Assembly (NCBI GenBank): GCA_024233835.1
Contig: JACKPC010000001.1
Span: 992,001 to 1,056,000 of the forward strand
Direction of reading: 5' to 3'
Length of the DNA: 64,000 bases
DNA from: Leptospiraceae bacterium
GTDB lineage: Bacteria > Spirochaetota > Leptospiria > Leptospirales > Leptospiraceae
Below, in pieces: positions 9,004 to 17,439 of the stretch. A model generated the notes under the pieces. The model had not been told where the DNA came from and did not search any database. It saw nothing but the letters and a program-made list of their open reading frames with translations. Position numbers and translations under genes: made by a program. The stretch's first letter is position 1, and the number at the start of each line of letters is the position of its first letter.

Positions 9004-9651
9004 ATGAAATACTTATTTATTGATACAAGTTATGATTGGATACTTATCTCTGTTTATGAGCATAAGGAGACTTCCGTTCAAACTCTATATTCTTATAAGG
9101 GCTTGCATCCAAGGGAATCCTCTTTTCGACTGGTGAAAGATATCCAAATCGCCCTGGAGGAAAGTTCCATTCAAAAGCCGGACGCCATTCTTTGCGGAAT
9201 AGGCCCGGGTTCATTTACCGGGATTCGCATTGCTGTTTCAACAGCGAGAAATTTGGCCCAGCTCTGGGAAATTCCCGTGAAAGGAGTAGATAGTTTGAAA
9301 GTTTATTCTTCTTATTATTATTACAAAACTAAAAACCCTTCCTTTGTAGTTCTCGATGCAAAACAGAAAAAAGTATACGCGGCTTATTATGATGAAGATG
9401 GTTTTTATGGAAGTATGGATATTCCACCGAAAGAATTAGAAATATCTTATAAAGAAAAATTTTATACTTATTCTGTTTATTCCGATGTAAACCTTAAAAA
9501 TATAGCGACAAAAAATATTCGGGAAGATTTACCTTCTCCGGATTTACTGGCAACAATGTGTGCCGAAGAAATTTTTTACATAGATGTAGTAAAAGATACA
9601 TATAAAAACCTGCACCCCGCTTACATGAGAGCGAGCTATGCAGAACAATAA
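9004..9651 (+). CDS. tsaB: TsaB-like tRNA threonylcarbamoyladenosine biosynthesis protein
   Basis: A 215-residue ASKHA-fold protein. The N-terminus YLFIDTSYDWILISV gives the first phosphate-binding strand pair, and GIGPGSFTGIRIAVSTA is the hallmark TsaB motif (about residues 67-83). TsaB supports TsaD, which transfers threonylcarbamoyl to A37 of ANN-decoding tRNAs, in the cytoplasm; the partner genes tsaC, tsaD and tsaE are not in this window. Length is normal for the family. It is 15 bp upstream of rnr, in one operon. The C-terminal half is diverged, as is common in TsaB. Confidence 0.93.
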   Translation: MKYLFIDTSYDWILISVYEHKETSVQTLYSYKGLHPRESSFRLVKDIQIALEESSIQKPDAILCGIGPGSFTGIRIAVSTARNLAQLWEIPVKGVDSLKVYSSYYYYKTKNPSFVVLDAKQKKVYAAYYDEDGFYGSMDIPPKELEISYKEKFYTYSVYSDVNLKNIATKNIREDLPSPDLLATMCAEEIFYIDVVKDTYKNLHPAYMRASYAEQ

Positions 9652-9665
9652 AAGGAAAACCATAT

Positions 9666-11831
9666 ATGGCTGGATATAAAAGAAAACTCAGACTCGTAGA
9701 AAGAATCTATGAATACCTGCACGCAAGGGCAGGAAAAGAAGTTACCCGCAATGAACTGATAGAAGAGTTTGTATACTCCGATCCTTATGCCAAAGGCGGG
9801 CATAAAAAGAAGAAAAAAGTAAAAGGAAGAGATCGAGAGAAAATGCAGGAGAGAGAAGAAAAACTGTATTTCTTTCTTTCTTTATTAGAAGCAGAGAGAC
9901 TCATTGAAGTTCACAAAAAAGAATTCAAAATAAAGAAACCCTTTAAATTAGAAGGTAAAATCTCCATCAGTAACCGGGGGGATGGCTTTGTTCGTTTAAA
10001 TTCCGGGCATGAAGTATTTGTTCCGGCACCCAAAACGGAGTCTGCTATCAAAGGTGATATAGTGAATATTTTTCCTACCGATATAGGAAAGAAGTTTCGA
10101 CTTGAGGGAGAGGTTATTGACATTACCCGCAGGGGAAGAGAGCTCTACCGGATGAAGATAAGCTCTCTCGAAGGAAAATATATTCTCGGTCAGTTCTTAG
10201 ACTTAGCCGGAGATCATAAAGAAGGAATTATTCCTAAGAAAAGTATTTTAAAAGATATACTCGATCAGATGAAGATAGGAGATGTTGTCGTTGTTAAAAT
10301 GAAAGACGAACAACTTCATGAACACCTCATTTTTGATGTATCTTTCATCCGTTTTGAAGATGATACGCACCTCGACAAAGACCTGGATCGTATCCTGATG
10401 AAATATAATTATAACCCTGTTTATCCGGATGGGCTTATGAAAAATTTACCGGAAGAAGTCAATGAATCTACGGTTTCCGACTGGCAGTCAAGGGTAGATT
10501 TGCGGGATCTGCATGCCATAACTATCGATGGTGCTACTGCTAAGGACTTTGATGATGCCATTAGTCTCGTGGAAGAAGAGCATACAATTCGATTTTATGT
10601 CCACATTGCTGATGTTTCCTATTATGTAAAGCAGGGTTCCCCCCTCGACGAAGAAGCCTACAGAAGGGCAACTTCGGTTTACCTGGCAAACCGGGTAGTT
10701 CCGATGCTACCCCCGGAACTTTCTGAAAATCTCTGTAGCCTGGTAGCCGAAACCAATCGCCTTGCTTTTACAGTAGAAATGGTAGGTACTTACGAAGGGG
10801 AGATTCACTTCGCCAAGTTTTATAAAAGTATTATTAAAGTAAATCAACGCTATACCTATGATATGGCGGAAGAAGAAATTCAAAAGAATGAAGAAGGAAA
10901 CTGGATCTGTAAGGTAAACCGTCTGGCTATGGCTCTAAAACAAAAGAGACAAAAGAGCGGTAGAATCGATTTAAACCTCAGCGAAGTTCGACCTGTAATT
11001 GACGAAGAGGGAAACGTGGTGGAAATCAAGGCACAGGAACGCTTGCAAAGCCACATGCTTATCGAGGAACTAATGCTCTCTGCGAATATCAAAGTTGCCG
11101 AAAAGCTCAGGAAGAATAAAGTTCCTTCTCTCTTCCGAATTCATGAACCTATGGAAGATGACAAGCTCGAAACCCTGAACTCCTTCTTGCGTATGTATGG
11201 CATCAAGCACTGGATACGGGGAACCGATTACTCTGACCTGAAAAAAGCCCTCGAAGTTGTACAGGGACATCCGGCTGAAAAACTTTTTAATTACTTTCTT
11301 TTAAGAAGCTTCATGCAGGCCTACTACGATGGTAGCGATGAAGGTCACTGGGGACTCGGCTTCAAGGATTATTGCCACTTTACTTCCCCGATTCGTCGAT
11401 ACCCGGATCTTGTTTGCCACAGGGCATTGGATGCACTCCTGAACGAGGATACCCTGCCTTACACGAAAGAAGAAATTACCTCTATGGGTTATCACTGCTC
11501 GGAAGAAGAACGTGCAGCAGCGGATGCCGAACGCGATATGGTGAAGTTAAAAGCCTGTCGTTATGTAGAAACTACGGGTAAAACTGATTTTATAGGAACG
11601 ATAACCGGCATACGTCCTCATTCGGTTTTTGTTGAATTAGAAGAATTGAATGTAGAAGGAGTCATTCGTCACCAGCATTTTACAGATGAAGAAGAGCTTT
11701 TGCTTCCGAATGAATTTTCCTTTCAATCGAAGAAATATACCAAGACTTTTTATCTCGGTGAAAAGCTAAGTTTGGTATTAGAAAGTATAGACTATGAGGA
11801 AATTCGAATTTTCGTAAAGCCTAAGAAGTAA
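9666..11831 (+). CDS. rnr: Ribonuclease R
   Basis: A 721-residue exoribonuclease of the RNB family. The N-terminal part has a winged-helix-like segment and a Lys-rich insert (about residues 40-60), then a cold-shock-type OB domain (ISNRGDGFVRLNSGHEVFV). The RNB domain starts near residue 280 with ITIDGATAKDFDDAISL, which holds the Mg-binding Asp cluster, and continues through CHFTSPIRRYPDLVCHR. A C-terminal S1 domain (FIGTITGIRPHSVFVELEE) follows. It degrades structured RNA 3' to 5'. It is slightly shorter than the E. coli enzyme (about 813 residues), mainly at the basic C-terminal tail. An AAGGAAA ribosome binding site precedes the ATG. Confidence 0.96.
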   Translation: MAGYKRKLRLVERIYEYLHARAGKEVTRNELIEEFVYSDPYAKGGHKKKKKVKGRDREKMQEREEKLYFFLSLLEAERLIEVHKKEFKIKKPFKLEGKISISNRGDGFVRLNSGHEVFVPAPKTESAIKGDIVNIFPTDIGKKFRLEGEVIDITRRGRELYRMKISSLEGKYILGQFLDLAGDHKEGIIPKKSILKDILDQMKIGDVVVVKMKDEQLHEHLIFDVSFIRFEDDTHLDKDLDRILMKYNYNPVYPDGLMKNLPEEVNESTVSDWQSRVDLRDLHAITIDGATAKDFDDAISLVEEEHTIRFYVHIADVSYYVKQGSPLDEEAYRRATSVYLANRVVPMLPPELSENLCSLVAETNRLAFTVEMVGTYEGEIHFAKFYKSIIKVNQRYTYDMAEEEIQKNEEGNWICKVNRLAMALKQKRQKSGRIDLNLSEVRPVIDEEGNVVEIKAQERLQSHMLIEELMLSANIKVAEKLRKNKVPSLFRIHEPMEDDKLETLNSFLRMYGIKHWIRGTDYSDLKKALEVVQGHPAEKLFNYFLLRSFMQAYYDGSDEGHWGLGFKDYCHFTSPIRRYPDLVCHRALDALLNEDTLPYTKEEITSMGYHCSEEERAAADAERDMVKLKACRYVETTGKTDFIGTITGIRPHSVFVELEELNVEGVIRHQHFTDEEELLLPNEFSFQSKKYTKTFYLGEKLSLVLESIDYEEIRIFVKPKK

Positions 11832-11834
11832 AAG

Positions 11835-12737
11835 ATGGACGAGTTTGAAGGAAAAGTAAAAAGCAATGGGATTCATCTCCATGTACGTTATTTACCTGAT
11901 GGAGACAAAACCCCTATTGTTCTTGTAATGGGTCTCGGGTTTCAGATGACAAGCTGGCCCGAAAACCTATTAGAACTTTTGCAGAAGCATTCCTATCCGG
12001 TGTTACTTTTTGACAACCGGGATGTAGGGCTTTCAGAGGAAATTCCCTACAAGAAGCAGGATAATATTCTTTTAAGCCTTTTGCAGTATCGCTTTCAATT
12101 TGCGATGCAACACGCTTACTCTCTTACAGATATGGTAGAAGACACGATAGGCTTACTGGATCATTTCGAGTTGAAAAAGGTTCATCTGCTCGGAATCTCT
12201 ATGGGGGGAATGATTTCCCAAATTCTCAGTTCGAAATACCCCGATAGAGTCAAAACTCTCACCCTGCTTGCCACTTCTGATAATTCGACTGACAATCCGA
12301 TTCCTTCTATAGATACACTCTGGAAATTTTTAGGAAGTGGAATCAGCGGGCATGACCTGGAATCCGTTAAACGAAGAAGGCTATTATTAATTAAAGCTAT
12401 CCGAAGCCCTGGTTTTAGACAAAAAAGCGATGAGGAATTACTGACAATAATCGAGAAAGGTTATTTTCGAAGCTATAAACCGGAGGGTTTAAATCGGCAG
12501 TTACACGCCATTCTATCTACCGGTTCTTTACGAAACTATTATCCGAGTTTAAAAGTTCCGACGATGATAGTACACGGAAAAGAGGATCCTCTAATTCATT
12601 ATTCCTGTGCCCAAAACCTTGCCCGTTACATTTCTAATGCAAGACTGCATTTAATTGATGGACTCGGACATGATCTGCCGGAAGATTTTATGCCCGTACT
12701 TGTAAATTTACTTCTCAGTCATACAAAGGAGGAATAA
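11835..12737 (+). CDS. Alpha/beta-fold hydrolase
   Basis: A 300-residue hydrolase. The nucleophile elbow is GISMGGM (Ser near residue 122), the oxyanion region is VMGLGFQMTSW, the catalytic Asp is probably in VHGKEDPLIHY, and the His in DGLGHDLPEDF. The DNRDVGLSE motif is typical of the 3-oxoadipate enol-lactonase/epoxide hydrolase-like group. The substrate cannot be deduced. It starts 3 bp after the rnr stop, so it is part of the tsaB-rnr operon, although no shared pathway is obvious. Confidence 0.88.
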   Translation: MDEFEGKVKSNGIHLHVRYLPDGDKTPIVLVMGLGFQMTSWPENLLELLQKHSYPVLLFDNRDVGLSEEIPYKKQDNILLSLLQYRFQFAMQHAYSLTDMVEDTIGLLDHFELKKVHLLGISMGGMISQILSSKYPDRVKTLTLLATSDNSTDNPIPSIDTLWKFLGSGISGHDLESVKRRRLLLIKAIRSPGFRQKSDEELLTIIEKGYFRSYKPEGLNRQLHAILSTGSLRNYYPSLKVPTMIVHGKEDPLIHYSCAQNLARYISNARLHLIDGLGHDLPEDFMPVLVNLLLSHTKEE

Positions 12738-12804
12738 AAATAGACTTGCAGTATTAACCAGAACATATAAAGAGCCTATACAGTTTGCTTAAAGAGAAAT
12801 ATAT

Positions 12805-12833
12805 TTGCTTCTTATTTTTACTTTAAGTTATAA
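12805..12833 (+). promoter_or_regulatory. Possible promoter for the 12916 gene
   Basis: TTGCTT (12805-12810) and TTATAA (12828-12833) are 17 bp apart. Start of transcription would be near 12840, leaving a leader of about 75 nt before the ATG at 12916. Both boxes deviate from consensus and the region is very A/T rich, so chance is possible. Confidence 0.35.
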
Positions 12834-12915
12834 AAAAAAATCGTTTTTTATAAAGAGTATGCAAACAAAAATAGCAGGGTACTTGTCTAAAAAGCAAATA
12901 GAGGAGATTATAAAC

Positions 12916-13269
12916 ATGAAAACTACAATCAAATTACTTACTATCGCCCTGGTGTTCGGATTAACTTCTTCCGTTTTTGCTATCACTCCGGCACAGGAAA
13001 ACAAACTTCTAATGAAAGCCCTGGTAGAGGGAGCTTCTACTCCGGCACAAAAAGAGTCTGTTAGTAAGTATATGAACTTGCTGTCCAAAGAAAAAAAGGC
13101 TGAGGCTGAACGTTTCAGAGCACTGGCTAAAATGCACTTTGGTGGAAAAGCAAGATTGCAGGATATTAAAGAGAAAGAGTATCTGAAAAAAGCTGAAGCT
13201 TTAGAGCAGGAAGCCGCAGATTATCAAAAACTTGCTCTTCATTACAATGGAGAACTCGCAAGCAATTAA
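12916..13269 (+). CDS. Small exported helical protein
   Basis: The frame is open from 12805, but ATG 12916 is chosen because it has a GAGGAG ribosome binding site (12901-12906) and gives a signal peptide (MKTTIKLLTIALVFGLTSS, then VFA/I). The mature part of about 95 residues is strongly helical and rich in Lys, Glu and Ala (KEKKAEAERFRALAKMHF, EYLKKAEALEQEAADYQ), suggesting a small periplasmic coiled-coil protein. No family is recognised. It probably forms its own transcript, with its own promoter and a strong terminator at 13300-13325, which suggests high expression. Confidence 0.75.
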   Translation: MKTTIKLLTIALVFGLTSSVFAITPAQENKLLMKALVEGASTPAQKESVSKYMNLLSKEKKAEAERFRALAKMHFGGKARLQDIKEKEYLKKAEALEQEAADYQKLALHYNGELASN

Positions 13270-13299
13270 GAGCTTTCAAGCTATATTATAGAAACGAGA

Positions 13300-13325
13300 A
13301 GCCCGGTTACAAGCCGGGCTTTTTT
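13300..13325 (+). terminator. Rho-independent terminator
   Basis: A perfect 7-bp G/C-rich stem AGCCCGG / CCGGGCT (13300-13306 and 13314-13320) with a 7-base loop is followed by TTTTT. It ends the 12916-13269 transcript and separates it from the convergent methyltransferase gene. Confidence 0.9.
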
Positions 13326-13337
13326 ATTTACCAGGGC

Positions 13338-14603
13338 CTATTTGTAAGCAATAATCGAATAATCCATACTGGCAGTGAAATGTTTTATTATAGAATTTAA
13401 GCTTTCATCTGTAGTCATATTATATTCTACTTTGAAATCATTGGGTAGTCGCTTAACTTCAAGCGAAGCAAAACCCTTATATTGCACAATAAACTGCAAA
13501 GCAGCAGGTGGAATAGGGTTTCTGTGAGTGGGATCTATATAGAAATACTGAGAACCTACCAGTATATTTTCCGGATTAGGAGTTTCTAAGATAAGAATCC
13601 CTCCGGGTTTTAGTACTCTATAGGCTTCGTTTACAAGTGTCATAAGCACAGGGAAGGGTAAGTGTTCTACAAGGTGAAAAGCTGTTAGAATATGAAGAGA
13701 AGCACTTTCCAAACTATTAATGTATTGTATTACATCTTCCTCTATTACATCATACCCAAATTCTTGCAGTTCGCTTATGACTGAGCGATTTAGATCCAGT
13801 CCCTTAATCTGAATGGATTCTTCTTTTAATAGTTCCAGCCATTCTCCTCTTCCACATCCCAGATCCAGGGCTTTTAAATTTTCAGAAAAATCTACTTGTA
13901 ATTTCCTGATATAGGGTAGGTATACACCCAGACGGTTCTTGATTCTTTCTTTTTCTCCTCGAAACTTATTTTCAAAATCCAGATAAAACGCATCCAGAAT
14001 GTGCTCTGCTTCTTTTTTAAAGATATTTAATGTTTTTGTTATATTTAAATTCTCTTGATTGGCGATACGGGAAAAACTACTTTCAAGTCCAGATTGCTGT
14101 TGTTTTATTTTCTCCAGAGTCTGTTTCATTTCTTTTTGTTCCGGCTCTAATTCTTTCAGTAAGGCTTCGGAAAAACTGTAGGAGCGTTTTTGAGAAACTG
14201 TGTGCAGGGATTCAATATAAGGAAAGAGTTTAGGTAGTTTTAAAATAAGTCGGACTAAATTTAAAAAATAACCCAGAATAGGAATTTGAAATATAAGATA
14301 AAAGATATATTTCCCTTTAAGCCCTTTTACTTTTATATTTTTTTCTTTTCCTTCTTTCGAATACCTCAGCTTTCCCATTATTTGAATTTTTTCACTTCTT
14401 CCGGATTGTAAAAGCTGTAAATATTCACTATATTCTTCTTCGGATGCTTCTCTCTGTAAAATTCCTCGAAAAAGATTTTGGATAAATATTTCATCTTTAT
14501 AAACAAGAAAATCATTCAGATCATATTCCTGTTTTATAGCTAAGATGGGTTCCTGAAAGGTATCTGATAAGATTTTGAAAAGATAGTTATTTCCTTCCTC
14601 CAT
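13338..14603 (-). CDS. SAM-dependent methyltransferase with coiled coil, likely acting on surface polysaccharide
   Basis: A 421-residue protein. Residues about 25-75 (FIQNLFRGILQREASEEEY) resemble a DUF4214-type motif; a hydrophobic stretch (YFLNLVRLILKL) and a coiled-coil region (about 135-210) follow. The C-terminal half is a class I methyltransferase: LDLGCGRGEWLELL is motif I, TAFHLVEHLP is motif IV, and LKPGGILILETPNPEN follows. It lies 32 bp after a Wzt-like ABC ATPase. This pairing resembles WbdD with Wzt, where methylation caps an O-polysaccharide and a coiled coil sets chain length. That role is inferred by analogy; there is no kinase domain here. Confidence 0.82.
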   Translation of the reverse strand: MEEGNNYLFKILSDTFQEPILAIKQEYDLNDFLVYKDEIFIQNLFRGILQREASEEEYSEYLQLLQSGRSEKIQIMGKLRYSKEGKEKNIKVKGLKGKYIFYLIFQIPILGYFLNLVRLILKLPKLFPYIESLHTVSQKRSYSFSEALLKELEPEQKEMKQTLEKIKQQQSGLESSFSRIANQENLNITKTLNIFKKEAEHILDAFYLDFENKFRGEKERIKNRLGVYLPYIRKLQVDFSENLKALDLGCGRGEWLELLKEESIQIKGLDLNRSVISELQEFGYDVIEEDVIQYINSLESASLHILTAFHLVEHLPFPVLMTLVNEAYRVLKPGGILILETPNPENILVGSQYFYIDPTHRNPIPPAALQFIVQYKGFASLEVKRLPNDFKVEYNMTTDESLNSIIKHFTASMDYSIIAYK

Positions 14604-14635
14604 ATATTCTTCCTTTATAAATTAAAAATCATTCT

Positions 14636-15916
14636 CTAATTCAATTCCGGCCCGGAAATAGAAAAGTCAGGTTTTATTCGGCAATAGCCGGTAAAACTAA
14701 AATCAGAAGAGGATATAACAGTAAAAGCTATTGCATCATTTACCCAATCATAACAATCTTCTACATGGGTTCTGTCTCCGTGTATAGCCACGGTAAGGCT
14801 GTATATACCTGCTCCGAGATTCATAGGAAAGGAATACTGAATCGTATAAGAATTACCTTTAAGACAATTGATACTATCCTGATGAAGTGTCATATTATTA
14901 ATTCCGAATATATCATTCCCGAGCCTATCCCGGATAGCGATTCCAAAAGTAGGCTTCTCTACAGATTCATTTGCATAAACCCTGATAAGAATTTCAACCT
15001 TCTCACCGCTAATAAATTCTTTTGAAACCTTTCCTTTCTCATTCAACATTTGAATAGATTCAATTTTTATTTTAAAATTTCCTGTGCGTTTTCCTATTTT
15101 AGCTATTTCATCTCTTTCTAATTTAGAAAAATCAACAATTCTTTCTTTATCTTTTAAACTAATAAGAGAGTTATAAAAATCAAATACTTCTAAAGGTTCA
15201 CCCGATTGAAGTATTTTTCCCTCGTGTAATAGATAAGCAGTTTTACATAAGGTACGAACTGTTCCTGGATCGTGGGATACAAAAAGAACCGTACAACCGG
15301 CTTCTATCAATTTTTTCATACGATTTATCGATTTCACCTGGAAATAGGCATCCCCAACCGAAAGAGCTTCATCTACAATCAAAATATCAGGCTCGATATA
15401 AATTGCACAGGAAAATGCCAGGCGTACAAACATCCCACTCGAATAAATTTTTACGGGCTGATAGGCAAATTCCCCTATATCAGAAAACTCTAAAATATCG
15501 TTTAACTTTTCCTCTACTTCTTTTTTTGTAAGACCATTTATCATTCCATTAAAATACACATTTTCAATACCTGTTAGTTCCGGGTTGAATCCGGCACCCA
15601 ATTCCAGAAGAGATGAAATTCGGCCATTAACAGAAACGCGTCCCGAACTTGCCTGTAGTACACCTGTAATGATCTTTAATAGAGTAGATTTGCCTGAACC
15701 ATTTTGTCCTATGATCCCGATAGTATCTCCCTTTTTAATGTTTAACGAAATATTAGATAAAGCATAAAAGTCATGGTGGTATTTTTTTCGAAAGGGGTTT
15801 AAGGCTTCTTTAACGCGGTTTAGAGGTTTATCGTAAAGAGGATAAATTTTATTTACATTTTCTATTTCGATTGCATGAGTAGAGTTAAATACTTCAGTTC
15901 GTAAAGCTTCTGTCAT
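14636..15916 (-). CDS. Wzt-like polysaccharide ABC exporter ATPase with C-terminal sugar-binding domain
   Basis: A 426-residue ATPase. The nucleotide-binding domain has Walker A GQNGSGKST, the ABC signature YSSGM and Walker B DILIVDEAL, followed by the H-loop VSHD. GAGFNPELTGIENVYFNG is typical of the Wzt/TagH/KpsT branch. Residues about 285-420 form an extra beta-rich domain (GAGIYSLTVAIHGD, YDWVNDAIAFTV) matching Wzt-C, which recognises the modified end of the O-polysaccharide. The start overlaps the previous stop (ATGA). The permease (Wzm) is not next to it, which is unusual; it must be encoded elsewhere if this is an active exporter. Confidence 0.92.
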   Translation of the reverse strand: MTEALRTEVFNSTHAIEIENVNKIYPLYDKPLNRVKEALNPFRKKYHHDFYALSNISLNIKKGDTIGIIGQNGSGKSTLLKIITGVLQASSGRVSVNGRISSLLELGAGFNPELTGIENVYFNGMINGLTKKEVEEKLNDILEFSDIGEFAYQPVKIYSSGMFVRLAFSCAIYIEPDILIVDEALSVGDAYFQVKSINRMKKLIEAGCTVLFVSHDPGTVRTLCKTAYLLHEGKILQSGEPLEVFDFYNSLISLKDKERIVDFSKLERDEIAKIGKRTGNFKIKIESIQMLNEKGKVSKEFISGEKVEILIRVYANESVEKPTFGIAIRDRLGNDIFGINNMTLHQDSINCLKGNSYTIQYSFPMNLGAGIYSLTVAIHGDRTHVEDCYDWVNDAIAFTVISSSDFSFTGYCRIKPDFSISGPELN

Positions 15917-17424
15917 GGACCTGTTACACAGCGAACATAAAAAGTAGATGTGTTTTTGAGAGCATAAGAATCTATTCCTATATCATAGTACAGTACATAA
16001 GCATTCTGGCTATCTCCGCTATAACTTGTAGAAGACCAATAAGCCCCCGAAACTGTATTAGGAAAAAATGAATTGATTGTAGGAGCACTTGAACCCGTAG
16101 CACAGGAACTTAAGTCAGAAGGCATACTCAGATCAATGCAATGAAATGTGGCTTTTAGCTCTTCATGGCTAGGCACACGCCAGCCGGTCTTTCCTGCAAA
16201 ACTTACCCCGTTGCAGTCAGTATAAGCTGAACTTGACTCCGTACCCCAAAAGCCGGAACCCAGAAGCTGGGTTTTGTCTCTATTATTACAATCATCCGAG
16301 TTACTCGTACAAAATTGAACCTGCCTGGCATTATAGAGAGGAGCCGTGCCCGCTCCCGTACAGTCATTTGAGGAAGAATTATATGTCTGTCCCTGAGTAC
16401 ATTTTAAAAAAGTAAAACTTTTACCTGAATAATCATAAGAGCTGGCAATCCCGATTCCGGAAAAAGAAACTGTTCCATCACCATTATCAATAAAACAGCC
16501 CCAGGTATAACAAATTTTTATTCCTATTTTTAAACCTATTGTTGCAGAACCCTGTCCATTCGTTACAGTGACCGTATAATCTTTCAAAGGTTCAGCTACA
16601 ATAGGAGTTCCGCTGATAGAACAATTATAGTTATCTATATTCAAACCGGAAGGAAGTGTTGGACTTATGGTGCAGGAAGTAGGACTTAAACCACTGAGAC
16701 CGGCCACAAGGCTCTCTTTTGTATTTAAAGTAAAATAATAAGATGTATTCGTATAATTGATCCCCGGAGAGCCCGTACTCACAGTAATCGATAAACTAAA
16801 GTAATAGGAAGTATCGGAATTACTTCCCGTTATCGTATAGACAGAAGCAGTTTGAGCGGATGTAGGGGTTCCGCTAATAGCACCGGTATTTGTATCCAAA
16901 TTTAAACCGGCAGGAAGAGAAGGACTCACAGAATACGAACTCACCGAACCCGAGCTTACTGAAGGTGTTATTGTGCCAACCGAGTAATTCATATAAAAAG
17001 AATAGCTGCTGAGATTATAAGCAAACGCAATGGGGGTAATAGTTTTTTGTACTTCTATCCAGATAGAAAAAGAGGCACTGCCAATTCCATTGATAGCAGA
17101 AATGATATATTCTGTTCGAGAACTGGCAGAGCTGGGAGTTCCGCTGATAACGCCTGTTGTATTTGAAAAACTTAAGCCCTCCGGTAATGAAGGACTTATT
17201 GTATAATATTCCACAATGCCCGATACCGTGGGATTCAAATTACTGATACTGACTCCTGTATAGCCAAGAAGCTCCGATTGTGTATAAACTAAATCTTTCG
17301 GAGCTTGTTCGGAGATGCGATATAGAAAAGCAACCATAGCTACATCAACTCTGTCTTCTCCGATAAAGGAAGGAGGGCTACAATAAACCATTATTAGAAA
17401 TATCATCACTATAGCCCTTTTCAT
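15913..17424 (-). CDS. Lipoprotein with putative Ig repeats and DUF1566 domain
   Basis: A 503-residue lipoprotein (MKRAIVMIFLIMVYC, lipidated Cys15). Three repeats of about 90 residues each contain the He_PIG signature, for example LPEGLSFSNTTGVISGTP, LPAGLNLDTNTGAISGTP and LPSGLNIDNYNCSISGTP. The C-terminal part is a DUF1566 domain with Cys-rich loops (TDCNGVSFAGKTGWRVPSHE) and ending FYVRCVTGP. Such proteins are common at the surface of Leptospira; a role in adhesion or carbohydrate binding is plausible but unproven. It overlaps the Wzt gene by four bases, so a surface lipoprotein is coupled to a polysaccharide exporter ATPase. Confidence 0.88.
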   Translation of the reverse strand: MKRAIVMIFLIMVYCSPPSFIGEDRVDVAMVAFLYRISEQAPKDLVYTQSELLGYTGVSISNLNPTVSGIVEYYTISPSLPEGLSFSNTTGVISGTPSSASSRTEYIISAINGIGSASFSIWIEVQKTITPIAFAYNLSSYSFYMNYSVGTITPSVSSGSVSSYSVSPSLPAGLNLDTNTGAISGTPTSAQTASVYTITGSNSDTSYYFSLSITVSTGSPGINYTNTSYYFTLNTKESLVAGLSGLSPTSCTISPTLPSGLNIDNYNCSISGTPIVAEPLKDYTVTVTNGQGSATIGLKIGIKICYTWGCFIDNGDGTVSFSGIGIASSYDYSGKSFTFLKCTQGQTYNSSSNDCTGAGTAPLYNARQVQFCTSNSDDCNNRDKTQLLGSGFWGTESSSAYTDCNGVSFAGKTGWRVPSHEELKATFHCIDLSMPSDLSSCATGSSAPTINSFFPNTVSGAYWSSTSYSGDSQNAYVLYYDIGIDSYALKNTSTFYVRCVTGP

Positions 17425-17439
17425 CTTAAACCTCGGTAT